From positions 4,836,001 through 4,900,000 of the forward strand of contig NC_071329.1 in assembly GCF_010183535.1 (NCBI RefSeq): 64,000 bases of DNA, in the 5' to 3' direction. Position 1 is the stretch's first letter; each line of letters begins with the position of its first letter. The notes beneath the pieces are model-generated. The model did not search any database. It was not told the DNA's origin and saw only the letters and a list, made by a program, of their open reading frames with translations. The position numbers and the translations under genes were made by a program. Of the stretch, positions 17,601 to 27,275 are shown one piece after another. This stretch comes from Caenorhabditis remanei (Eukaryota; Nematoda; Chromadorea; Rhabditida; Rhabditidae).

Positions 17601-19336
17601 CGTACACAAAATATTGACAATTTTCTTGCTTCTTCAAACAGGCATCACGTTGTTTCTGAGAAGGTAGAGCGTGACAACAATTGTGATTCTTCGAAGCCAT
17701 TGCACAACAAACGGAACACCACACCTTTCCACACTCGTGATTGCGTGAAACTTTTTTGCAACATGTTTTGCAGCTGAAAAAGTGATTATAGTTTTATGAA
17801 AATTAGAGAAAAAAACTCACTAATAATATCGCATGCATTGGTTTGTAGGAGTTCTGGCGTCTGAAGGGCCGAATTGTGTGTGCTGTTCATAGCACGCTCG
17901 GCTGTAGAACAATACATGGCAGACATCACATCTTTGCTTGTATTTTTCATCCAAGTCTTGACGAGACGGAGGTGGGCAATTGATTACACCACAACTTCTG
18001 CATAATGCCGTACATGTGCGCTTATGGTGTTGACGGCTTCCTATCGGGGCTTCCACAATTTTACAGCAATCATCACAATAATAAAAGTCGGCCGCAAGTG
18101 ACTTATTGGACAAGTTGAACATTTCATAGTGGTTGTTATGGTACAACAGGCTGATCATCTTTTTTGCATCCGGATTGTAGTGAGGAAAGTCTGGAGATTT
18201 CACAATAGCTTTGGTTCCAAATCCTATGAAGACTACAATTTGGTAATCGTCCAAATGTTCCGCCATCTTGTCCAAGTCGTTTCTGTCGTGGAGGTCCACG
18301 TTCTCATCCAGCCCGCACTCCTTTAAAAACTTTTTCGCTTCCACCAGTTGGTTCTTTTTCGTGCTGGGTTTGTCCTCTGTCAACCGCCTCTCCATGTTGT
18401 TTAATTGCTTTCTTTCCACACTATCCTTGGCCAAATTTGCCATATCCGCTTGAATTTTACCAAGGATCAACGATATGGGGAGACAATGCGAATCACACAA
18501 AACAGTTTTTTTAATTTTGAGGAGACTCTGAAATTGAGGAAAATAAATTTTGATTGTATTCTGATTAACTAACCTTTATTCTGTCGGGGATTTCTCCTCG
18601 GCATCCTCCACGAGTGTCCTTGTCTTTAAAGATGAACATGGACACATATACACGTTCATCCAGTTTGAACTCTTTGTTCGATTGCATGTGGAGTGCAATG
18701 CGATTAAGGAGGTGGTGGCCGGTCCCATTTGCATAATTCACATGTTGCAAATAGAAATGCTGCTTTACTTCCGATTGGTGAGACAGCCTAAATAACAAAA
18801 AGTGTGATAATGCACATGTTTAATTCAACTCACTCGAACCAAAATCGGGTTTTCTCTAAACTTCCACCAGCTTTTTCAATCATGTGCCGAATGAAAATGT
18901 CAAACAGCTTGGCCAAGTGCTGTTCGAAGCTACCATCAACTTTATCCAAGTTGATGAGCTCGAATCCATTTTCATCGAGCTTTACAAGACGATCGTTCAA
19001 TTTTCGAAATAGGAATCGAGAATTCAACTCTTCGAACGTTGCATCCTTGTATTGTACAAACGTGTCCAGGTACTCGATTTCTTCGCTGGTGGGGAAATGC
19101 ATGTTTGGGATAAACTCTTCAACTTCTGGGGGAGGAATTGGTCTACCACTACCGGCTGAAACAATTTTTCAAATGTCTCTATAAAAATTTAAAAACTTAC
19201 CTTGAGGTGGCCAAAAGTCATCATCTTCGTCATCCGACATTGTGGGGATCGGGGAAAGATTTTCAGAAAGCCAATAGTTGAGCTCATCTTCATGATGGGT
19301 TGAAGTACCTTCGGGGGGTGAAGAGGGAGTCCACAT
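14685..19336 (-). CDS. Protein-primed DNA polymerase B (ten exons)
   Basis: Exons on the minus strand: 19201-19336, 18834-19155, 18574-18787, 17821-18527, 16900-17773, 16546-16854, 16284-16502, 15255-16233, 14952-15208 and 14685-14903. They total 4236 bases, an unbroken 1411-aa frame. Every intron is about 40-50 bases with GT/AG borders. The 3'-5' exonuclease motifs are present: YDFET, HNGGKYD and YCEDDV. So are the polymerase motifs DYCSLYP, LNSAWGKF and YCDTDSV; the last spans the intron between exons 8 and 9, whose correct joining confirms the model. Cysteine-rich zinc-like clusters lie in exons 4-5. It replicates the element from protein-capped ends. A TATA box is at 19371-19378. No lesions are seen. 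Confidence 0.93.
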
Positions 19337-19370
19337 AATTGGTTGTGTGAAAAAACTTTACTCGGGGCTG

Positions 19371-19378
19371 TTTTTATA
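19371..19378 (-). promoter_or_regulatory. TATA box for the DNA polymerase gene
   Basis: TATAAAAA on the minus strand, 35 bases before the ATG at 19336, beside the right CRE module. Confidence 0.6.
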
Positions 19379-19425
19379 GTAAAAAAAAGAGGCTCCGCCC
19401 ATTTAAAAAATGAAAAGGTCATTTC

Positions 19426-19740
19426 CAACACCCCATGCATTGATTGATGGCCCTATGGCTCTGCCTATTTTGATTAAAAGTGACGTCATTGCATTAAAAA
19501 AGTGACGTCATTTCGATTAAAAAGTGACGTCATTTCGATTAAAAAAGTGACGTCATTTCTATTAAATAGTGACGTCATTTCTAACGCCCACGCATTGATT
19601 GATGGCCCTATGGCTCCGCCTATTTTGATTAAAAGTGACGTCATTGCATTAAAAAAGTGACGTCATTTTAAATAAAGTGACGTCATTTCCAACGCCCACG
19701 CTTGTGATTAATGGTCCTCGAGGCCCCGCCCATTATTCTC
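19426..19740 (+). promoter_or_regulatory. Right CRE/ATF module with helically phased TGACGTCA array
   Basis: Eight perfect TGACGTCA octamers start at 19481, 19503, 19525, 19548, 19570, 19636, 19658 and 19678. Spacing is 22, 22, 23, 22, 66, 22 and 20 bases, close to two helical turns or a multiple. Two copies of a 'cccacgcattgattgatggcc...ggctccgcc' block separate the sub-arrays. It lies between the polymerase gene (minus) and the first right-arm gene (plus) and is the inverted partner of 6090-6310. Binding by CREB/ATF-type factors is inferred from the consensus. Confidence 0.7.
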
Positions 19741-19744
19741 AGCA

Positions 19745-19752
19745 TATAAAAG
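19745..19752 (+). promoter_or_regulatory. TATA box of the first right-arm gene
   Basis: TATAAAAG, just downstream of the CRE module and 17-60 bases before candidate ATGs at 19769 and 19813. Confidence 0.6.
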
Positions 19753-19812
19753 AGCCAAGACAAATAGAATGAGGCATATGATCAACCTTTTCATCCACCA
19801 ACCTACCCCTGA

Positions 19813-20355
19813 ATGCATTCAAGTGATTCTTCATCACCGCAGGAAGAAATGGCTTCTACCAATCAATCGGAGCCAATTGGCCCAAACCCTGAAATGCATA
19901 AGGAAAACGATCCAAGCCCACTTGAAATGTCTAAAAATCGTCCTTTCCAAATTGAAAGTTCCGGCTACACATCAAAGAAACACCAGGTATTTTTTCCCTT
20001 TATTCAAAATTACCTTCCTTTTTTTCAGATTTATCTTGAAGAAAAGTCGAAAAACCTACAAATTCCAACAGCTAAAGAGTGCGAACTCACACCAAAGTAT
20101 ATGTTTGAAGAGGCAGTTTTTATTCTTCACATGTGCTACAATTGTAGAGTATTGAATCGCACACAACCCGCCCCACACATTGACGAAGACTATCAGAAAA
20201 TTGGTAAGTGAATTTTAAACTTGTGTCTCTCAACTTTTCACTTTATAGAATTGGTTCTTTGTCGCATCTGTCGATCAACTTTCAAGTCTCAGCAAACTGC
20301 AAAGTTCTTCAAGCATGATCTGCAAGTTTATAAAAGAAATTCTGCAAAAAAATAA
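19813..20355 (+). CDS. Acidic protein with C-x2-C...C-x2-C motif (Maverick right arm)
   Basis: Exons 19813-19986, 20029-20203 and 20249-20355 (introns of 42 and 45 bases) give 151 aa. The N-terminal half is Ser/Pro/Glu-rich. The C-terminal half has CYNC and CRIC pairs about 30 residues apart, a possible zinc site, then a basic end. The layout recalls the other arm genes; no function is recognised. The first ATG after the TATA box (19769) opens a different frame, so this start is chosen because splicing and composition favour it. The next gene's TATA box lies inside exon 3. Confidence 0.55.
20329..20336 (+). promoter_or_regulatory. TATA box of the second right-arm gene, inside the previous exon
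   Basis: TATAAAAG, 20 bases before the ATG at 20356, overlapping codons for Val-Tyr-Lys-Arg of the upstream protein. Confidence 0.55.
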
Positions 20356-20828
20356 ATGGCCATGTACTCTTCACTTCCCGACCCAATCCCAGCCAATATC
20401 AACAATGGACATTATAGTGTTCCACATGATAAATGGCAGAGAAGGTTATATCCAATCCCACCACCTCCACCACCTCCACCACCACCGCCATCACCATCTG
20501 AAAGTATGTTTCCCTCAGACTTTAAAACAAATGTACAATTTCAGTTCCACTACCTCCATCGCCTCTGCCAGCAACACCAACAGTGAGGAAGTCTAGAAAG
20601 TCGAAAGCTCCAAAACAATGGGGAGTGACGTTGCGGGAACAGCGAGCCACCTGTTGCATTTTTCGTCGATTCCATCTAGGCCGACCGTCTGAAGATATAG
20701 TGAAGCTCCCCGCGTAAGCGATAGTGTTTAATTTCAGTTTCCAATCTTACAAACTTCAGATTTCATACACACAAACAAGAGCCAGAGAGAAGACCAATAC
20801 TTCAACGACAGTTTGGTGTGTCAGGTGA
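20356..20828 (+). CDS. Proline-rich paralogue of the left-arm cysteine-pair gene
   Basis: Exon 20356-20503 and exon 20545-20713 are clearly homologous to the left-arm gene at 3180-3597 (YSSLPDPIPAN..., long proline run, then PLPPSPLPATPTVRK). After VTLREQRA the sequence departs: the cysteine pairs are missing apart from a single CC. A further exon 20738-20828 would give 135 aa; without it the frame stops at 20717 (106 aa). The gene points toward the right TIR as its partner points toward the left TIR. It is probably a diverged or C-terminally replaced copy. Function unknown. Confidence 0.5.
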
Positions 20829-20863
20829 TGACGTCACTGAAGAGCTCAATGATTCATTTTTAA

Positions 20864-21462
20864 GTCTTAGAATATAAGCCCCGCCCCTTTTCAATCAAAC
20901 ATTAACTCCGCCCCATTTTATTTAAAACTTTCATTTTAAACGTTTCTTGCCATACTCGCTGGTGACCATTAATGTGGGCCTCCTCAAAATTTCCATGTCT
21001 TCTCCATACTCGTTTGTTGAAGTAAACCCATTTATTACACGGCATCTGTTCTTTTTTTGACACTCAAAATTGGGCAAAGTTTCAGAAACATTTCATTAAT
21101 TTGCGAACTGCTTTTACACAAATTTAATAATTTTTGAAATAATTTTGAAAAAACAGTTCTAAAAAAACATCTTTAAAAAACAGTTCCAAAAAACAGGTGT
21201 AAAAAAACATCTTTAAAAAACACAATTCAAAAAACAACTGTAAAAACAACTGTAAAAAACAACTGTAAAAAAACAACTGTAAAAAAACATCTTTAAAAAA
21301 CACAATTCAAAAAACAACTGTAAAAAACACAATTCAAAAAACAGTTCTAAAAAACAGCTGTAAAAAAACACAATTCAAAAAACAACTGTAAAAAACAACT
21401 GTAAAAAATTCTCGGGGGGGAAAATCCCGGGGGGTGGGGGGGAAATCCTCCATTATACTACT
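20864..21462. repeat. Right terminal inverted repeat of the Maverick
   Basis: Reverse complement of the left TIR. Contains the gene-derived inner half, the variable minisatellite (about 21145-21410) and the G-rich end before CCTCCATTATACTACT. Confidence 0.92.
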
Positions 21463-21468
21463 TTCGAG
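21463..21468. repeat. Right target-site duplication TTCGAG
   Basis: Exact copy of 2553-2558, immediately after the terminal ACTACT. Confidence 0.93.
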
Positions 21469-22774
21469 ATCGGTTCTTGTAAGTCTTATCTTTATTTGAT
21501 TTACCTCTAAATTAACACTTATAAAATAAACAAGTTTCAAGAGTTGTCTTCTCCAGATATACCGCTACACCTTGGAGTCCTATGATCTTCATCAAAAGAT
21601 GAATCTTATATTTTTACAGAAGCAAATTAATTCTTTTGTCATTATGTTTAAAAAAGTTTCAAAGCTACATTATTGAATAACCTTCAAACTATTAATCTCC
21701 GTTTTGACCTTTTTCTGTATTGATGTCAATAAATCTTCACTGAACCATTGAACCAACTTGATTGTGGTTTCGTCGCTTGCGCTATCTCTGGAAATTCGGA
21801 ATTTTACAAAAACAGTTAAGTAGACAGGGACCTGTACTCCAGACTTGCTTGAAATTTCGACTTTAGACTTCCAGAGTTGAATGGAGCGCAGTTTTTGAAA
21901 TGACGGAAAGCGGAATTTCGCTCATCCTTGCTTGCAACTTCCATTAGTCATTTCCAATTTTCTGCTTCCGATTCCCGGACAAAAATTTTGGCTTCCATGC
22001 AACTTTGCTGTGATTCACAGTGTTCAAGAAGAACATTTATAAATGTTCGACTCACTTTAGCCTGAAAGTTAGACAGTTGGCACAGCGCCAAAGGCTACCG
22101 TAACCGAAATGGTCGTGTTTATTAGTAGAGCTCGTCAAAGCAAAGACCTAAATAGATCATGTACTGATGATTTTCAGAGCAATCTCGGACAATGTAATGC
22201 TCCCATGACTCTTCCAGCAGCTCCGGATTTTCCAGTCAAAAAGTTTGAGTTGTGAGATGGAAAAGAGGATTCAGAAGTTGCAAAGTATCCATTTTTTTTG
22301 TTGAAATTTTTTAAAATAGAAATCAAAGAATCCTAGTTTGTCGGCTATTCCGCTAGATTAGTAGAAAGTAGAGGTCATCGTTGAAAAGAGTGAAATGGCA
22401 GTTTAGAATCACGTACCCAACATGTAAGCATCAAGAATACAAGAAATTATCTTTATAGTAACCTAATACAAATGACAGAAATAATCAACTTCTTCCGGAA
22501 AAAAACGTCAAGTGTAATTTGTTTAAAGATACGGATGGTTGCTACTTTTCCATCATTTTGTCAAATAGCATAATTTTCAGCAGTCTTTAATTAATAATAA
22601 AATAGGAACAGAATCAGAAATGTAGTAAATGATTTTTCAATCATAAATCAGTAACAATAAGAAAACGAGATAAAAAATCAACAGAACAATTATGTATGTA
22701 AAGAATAAAAGGAAATATAACAAAAATTAACAGTAATAATTTTGCGAAACGAATGAAAAACAGCCATAAAGTAT
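21469..22774. other. Right flank of the insertion, no gene seen
   Basis: From 21469 the sequence matches 38412-38540 and then 39060-39400, so it is the continuation of the pre-insertion F-box block. About 22070-22130 resembles a repeat also found at 27590 (accgtaaccgaaatg). The remaining AT-rich sequence to 22774 shows no supportable gene. Confidence 0.5.
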
Positions 22775-23853
22775 TTAGAAACTGAACTTGTCCTTTACTG
22801 ACTGAATTATCAGTTTTCTCCCATTCTCTTGCTTCTTTCTTTGTCTCCGATTGTTGAACCACGTTCTGATTTGAGCATTGCTCAGACCAGTCTGTTTCAT
22901 CAATGTCCGCATCTCTTCAGGTGTGATTTTGTCGTTTTTCTGAAACGCTTCCTCCAATAAAGTGAGTTGATCAACAGTGAACACTGTCCTCTTCTTCTGA
23001 ACTGGCAGCGGTGGCTGATATGGTTGATAATGAGGTTGTTGATAATTTGGAAACGAAGATTGGGAACTCGGGAACTGTGTCAGGATGTGTTGAGGATGTC
23101 GGTATGAATTTTGATAAGTGCTGAAACAATTAAATTAGGTTAATTACAAATTTCAAAACTCGCCTAGCGTTTTCCGAGCTCCCAATAGTGAGGTCAAATT
23201 GTTCCGGTTTCCAATATCCATTCTTCTTTTTGGAATCAATGACTCTCTGTTTAGCTCTCCGTCTTTCAAACCAACTCAGGATCTGACTTTTAGTCAAACC
23301 TATCATTTCTCCAAAAGCTATTGCCTCTTCGGGAGAAATAAAGCAGTCTACTTTGAACTTTTGCTCCATTGCAAAAATTTGTTCAGTAGTGAATAATCTG
23401 CTAGCTTTGAATTGTGGCTGATATGGTTGATAATGGAGTGCCAGAGGTTGTAAATCAGGAAAATAATTAGGATGTTGATAATTTTGATGTGAATTGATGT
23501 GTTGTGCATATCCATTTGAAGAGCTGAAGCAACTAGATTTGAAATCATTTAATAGTTTAACACCTACTTAAAATAAGTCTGTTGACACGGCACATTTTGA
23601 TGACACGAGTTTCCATATGGAATATAATTTGAGCTGAAAAAAACTAAAAGTTGAAAATTGAACAGAGCGAAACAACTCACAATACTGTAGGCTGCACTCT
23701 CGAATGCTCCAATATTCCTGTTCCATTTGAACTGTTGCGCTGACTGAAAATTGAAGTGACTGAGTATTACGGTATGATTAAAAACGTGAAAACTCACCCT
23801 GTGTACTCGGTATCAAGGATATACGAAAAGGGGTCGTAGTAAAAGTTCACCAT
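22775..23853 (-). CDS. Double-homeodomain protein, copy A
   Basis: Exons 23798-23853, 23681-23743, 23568-23633, 23164-23523 and 22775-23120 total 891 bases, giving 296 aa. There are two atypical homeodomains. The first has recognition-helix motif ILSWFERRRAKQR, the second IRTWFNNRRQRKKQ, separated by a Tyr/Gln/Pro-rich linker (YQPYQPP). It is presumed a nuclear DNA-binding regulator. The intron between the two homeodomain exons has a GC donor (GCGAGT), where the paralogue at 35475 has GTGAGT. The C-terminus also differs from that copy. This is one of the rapidly evolving nematode multi-homeobox genes; I cannot assign an orthologue. Confidence 0.8.
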
Positions 23854-24414
23854 TTTGGTATGCCAAAATGATCAGAATTGGGATTTTAAGACTGAGATTC
23901 TAGTTATTATAGAAGAATAATGGTTGGGTAATGGGCGTGGTCTGCACTGGACTGTATTCATACTTGTAATTCTAATAAGATGATATTCCCAGAGCCTGTA
24001 AATCACGAGTCCCTCTCTGACAACTCAGTGTCGGCATGAGCCAAATTACTTTGAGAGGTGAGAACTTGCACTGGGAAATTTGTTCTATTTGAGGTCTTCA
24101 ATCCTATTTGCTATCTGTCAGATGTCTGTAGAATCCATTGTTCATTACAGTTTTCCCCTGAGAAAACTTCTCAGCTCTCAAAGTAATTCGCCCGATGCCG
24201 GCAACAAACAGACAGGTGGGCTAGTACGACACCAGGTGATTTTTTTTTACTATGGGAAAAATGTATTCCCAGTCCTTGCCGCAAACTCGCTCCATTGACA
24301 GTGTCATTGAGTGGTTACTGCCTGCTCCCGACAACGTTACGTCATTGCTTATACCCTACGTCTCCTTGCCACGTCACGTCCTCTATTTGTTCTACGTCAT
24401 CCCTTACAATCGTC
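23854..24414. other. Intergenic between homeobox and F-box genes
   Basis: Duplicated sequence shared with 640-1330 and 36645-37190, including the repeated 'gagaaaacttctcagctctc' leader and the ACGTCA-rich F-box promoter. It is interrupted at 24415 by a transposable element. No separate gene is seen. Confidence 0.45.
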
Positions 24415-26089
24415 GGCACTGTTCTAGAACGCCGGAACGAAAAAAAAATCCCGGAACGAAAAAAAAAATCCCGGAACCAAAAAAAAATCCCGGAACGAAA
24501 AAAAAATCCCGGAACGAAAAAAAAATCCCGGTACCAAAAAAAAATTCCGGAACCAAAAAAAAATCCCGGAACCAAAATTTTCATTCTATTATTTGAATTT
24601 TTTTACCTTTTTCTTTCAATATGTGTCTTATAATTTAGCTAGTCATACATTTTTTTCTTCACTCTGCCTTTTAATTATTATAACATGATTTTTGCGGATA
24701 TATAGTTTTTATTCGAATTAGATGTGTAAAAAAAAGAAACTTTGGTAAAACAATCATTAACCTTTCCTGTTGGTTTTTTTTGTTTTTGGGGACTTCGGGG
24801 ACTTTGGGGACTTCGGAGCTTTAGTTGCATTCGGAGCCTTCGTAGTCTTCGGAGGTTTAGTGGCCTTCGGAGCTTTTGTGGGCTTCGGAGGTTTCGAATT
24901 GGTCGGCTTGGGCTTCGTTGCCGGTTTCAGTTTAGGAGGTGCCTTTGTAGTTGGCACAGCAATGGGCGCCTCCGTTGTGAGTTTCCGTCTCAGACCCCTT
25001 GTAACATGTTGTGCAGCAACCACGGGTGGTTCAGTTGTTTGATCTTCTACTGTTGGTCCAATTTGAGACGAATCAGGTACGTGTTGTTCCTGATGATGTT
25101 CTCTGTGTCGATTCCTGCTTGGCCGAGGCTCACAAGGGCATGCACAAGAAGTACCTGAAAATGAATTTTATGCAGGTAAAATTGATAGGAATCATTACCA
25201 ATATCTCCCTGTTGGTGATCTGGTTCCGAGTCATCTTGAGATTCAGGTTCCGATATCGTATCAGATTTATCTTCCTGATCATCATTGGGTTCATCTTCCA
25301 GTTCAGCTTCGGATTCATCTTCCTGATCGGTTTCATCTTCACAGTTTTTCTCTTGATACACTACTTTCTTGTTCCTGTCTTCATCTCTGACATAAATTCC
25401 GTCGTCATCTTCTGCGGACGATGCTCCCGAAGGAGGAGAATCTGGAGGAGAAGATGATGGGGAAGGTGAACGTTCAGGAGAGCTTTCAGAAGAAGGAGAA
25501 GAGTCAGAAAAATGATTATCTTCAAAGGAATCTACTCGCCGGTAACTGCCCATTTCAATTAGAAAGCGATTGAGCAGTTTCTCTTTATCGTAGAATCGCC
25601 TCCACATGTAATTATACAAGGCGTAATTATCCAAGGCGATGTTCTGGTGTACCGAATCTGTTCCTGAGTTTTGACTTCAGTGCATTCCATTTAAGAAGAC
25701 GAAGAAAAAGAACCCAAAAAAGTTTAAAAAATGTTTCTTGTATCTCTAGTTACCTTTTACACATTTAATTCGAATAAAAACTATATATCCGCAAAAATCA
25801 TGTTATAATAATTAAAAGGCAGAGTGAAGAAAAAATGTATGACTAGCTAAATCATAAGACACATATTGAAAGAAAAAGGTAAAAAAATTCAATTAATAGA
25901 ATAAAAATTTTGGTACCGGGATATTTTTTTGGTTCCGGGATTTTTTTTTGGTACCGGGATTTTTTTTTCGTTCCGGGAATTTTTTTTCGTTCCGGGATTT
26001 TTTTTTCGTTCCGGGATTTTTTTTCGTTCCGGGATTTTTTATTTTCGTTCCGGGATTTTTTTTTCGTTCCGGCGTTCTAGAACAGTGCC
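24415..26089. mobile_element. 1675-bp TIR element carrying a gene, with 8-bp target duplication
   Basis: Ends GGCACTGTTCTAGAACGCCGG / its complement, flanked by the direct repeat CAATCGTC (24407-24414 and 26090-26097). The empty site CAATCGTCTGTACAGG is seen at paralogous F-box promoters (near 39988). TIRs of about 340 bp include 17-18-base tandem repeats of CCGGAACGAAAAAAAAAT type. No transposase is present. An 8-bp duplication suits hAT-like or Mutator-like elements, so it is probably non-autonomous. Confidence 0.85.
24757..25607 (-). CDS. Acidic-Ser/Pro-rich protein with TKAPK-type tail, carried by the TIR element
   Basis: Exons 25199-25607 and 24757-25154 (44-base intron, GTAATG...TTCAG) give 268 aa in frame. 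The N-terminus (WRRFYDKEKLLNRF) is charged. A serine/proline-rich stretch and a long Asp/Glu-rich region follow. Exon 2 opens with a small cysteine cluster (CACPC) and ends in about 70 residues of Thr-Lys-Ala-Pro-Lys-type repeats, strongly basic. The opposite-charge halves suggest a disordered nucleic-acid or chromatin partner; no family is recognised. The first ATG is placed at 25607, but the frame is open further upstream. It occupies most of the space between the TIRs. Confidence 0.6.
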
Positions 26090-26184
26090 CAATCGTCTGT
26101 ACAGGTCCGCCCTCTCCTTGCCACGTCACTTCTTCTAATTGTCCATCCCACCAGACTATCCTCATTCTCCCCTCATTCACTGTC

Positions 26185-27275
26185 ATGTCCAGTGCCTTCC
26201 CTCTCCTCCGTCTACCAGACACCGCTCAACGAAAAGTACTCAATGGTTTCGATGCGGTTCAGTTGTGAGTTTTGAAATTCTTTTTTTCGTCTAATTCAAA
26301 ACGGACGCTTCCAGAATCAACTTCTCCTTGCTCTCCAACAACGCCAAACAACTCGCCAAATCTCTCAACATCACAATGAACGTTTTTAGTCTACGCCCGA
26401 ATGATAATATTGAAATTGATATCGGCGGTGACGATGCGTCTCAAAACATGAGATGGACATTCTACCCACCAAAGCGAGTTCGTCGCTTCATGTGGTTCAG
26501 CCGTCCGAAACGTGGTTCGCATTCAGTTTATATGCCAGGTCGTATCGAAGCGAAGCTTTTCAATTGGGCGCCAATAGACACTGTGGTCTTTCAGAACCTG
26601 GGACTAAGTATTTCGAGTTGGTTGAAACAGTTCCAAGACGTTTATCACATTTCCGGCATTGATGATATCAGATTTGAGAAGGCAGCTTGTTTATTTGACA
26701 TGCAGTCAATTAAGGATACCGTGCAAGGGATAGATGTGAATGCGCTCTCGTTTACGGAAGACTGCGGAGTGAAGTGTGCTCAGCTGGCGTTCAGAGCCAT
26801 ACCAGAAGCAAAGACATTAGTCATTTCTGGTACCAAGCTCTCAAATCCAGATGAGTATCAGAACATGCTGATCCAAAATCTAGATGGTTTAGCTATTATA
26901 AAAAAAGGGGATTTGAAAATCTCTTTGGATCAGATACTGCTTATCAACAGTGCCACCGTATTCCTGAGTTTGACACACATCACCGACAAGTTGATCAATC
27001 GATACCTGAAACACTGGATTCAAGGTTCAAACCCGAGAATGGAGGATATGAGAATCGCGTTCGAACCAAATCACATTTTTGATAAAGACATGATTCTGAA
27101 GGGTCTGAAATTTCGCAGATGCCTACCTTACCTTAAAAAAGGGTTTGAAGGAATGAAAACTTATGGATTCATGGAATTTGGTTTTGAGATCCGCCGAAAG
27201 GATGGGACGGAAGGGATGATTGCTTTTGAAAACGACGATAATTCTCGTTATTTTATTTTCCATGTTTTTGCTTGA
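26185..27275 (+). CDS. F-box protein with FBA_2-type domain, copy 2 (RRF subgroup)
   Basis: Exons 26185-26264 and 26315-27275 give 346 aa. It belongs to a subgroup with the copies at 40083 and 47355, marked by a basic RWTFYPPKRVRRF segment near residue 75 and a GGDD/GDDAS insertion, absent from the others. The F-box is in exon 1, and the ISLDQILLINS and HWIQGSNPRM motifs in exon 2 are intact. Its own promoter was interrupted by the TIR element ending at 26089, 95 bases before the ATG, so regulation may have changed. Otherwise lesion-free. Confidence 0.82.

Larger units (their letters stand above)
2559..21462. mobile_element. Complete Maverick/Polinton virus-like transposon
   Basis: 18,904 bp bounded by inverted termini AGTAGTATAATGGAGG.../...CCTCCATTATACTACT and a perfect 6-bp duplication. 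It encodes the full Polinton set: protein-primed DNA polymerase B, retroviral-type integrase, adenain-like protease, packaging ATPase, major capsid and penton-like proteins. All core genes are open, and the polymerase exons join without a stop, so the element looks recently active or under selection. It is inserted downstream of an F-box gene in a duplicated block whose sister block lacks it, so insertion followed the duplication. The arms outside the CRE-type modules carry small cysteine-pair genes. I see no envelope fusogen gene. Integration would use the encoded integrase, and replication the encoded polymerase with a terminal protein, by analogy with adenovirus-like elements. Confidence 0.96.

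Noticed and set aside
14685..19336. Apparent breakage of the DNA polymerase into nine separate frames
   Set aside because: All gaps are 40-50 base introns with proper GT/AG borders; the ten exons sum to a multiple of three and restore the YCDTDSV motif, so the gene is intact rather than fragmented.
19769..20155. Alternative frame starting at the first ATG after the TATA box
   Set aside because: It has odd composition and no motif; the overlapping frame from 19813 splices cleanly and carries the two cysteine pairs.
2559..21462. Envelope fusogen (as reported for some nematode Mavericks)
   Set aside because: No frame or spliced combination I could trace in the arms encodes a large signal-peptide plus membrane-anchored ectodomain; only a 59-codon membrane peptide is seen.
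24742..25457. Hydrophobic plus-strand frames that look like membrane proteins
   Set aside because: They are antisense to the spliced minus-strand acidic/TKAPK gene, whose splice sites and composition are better supported.
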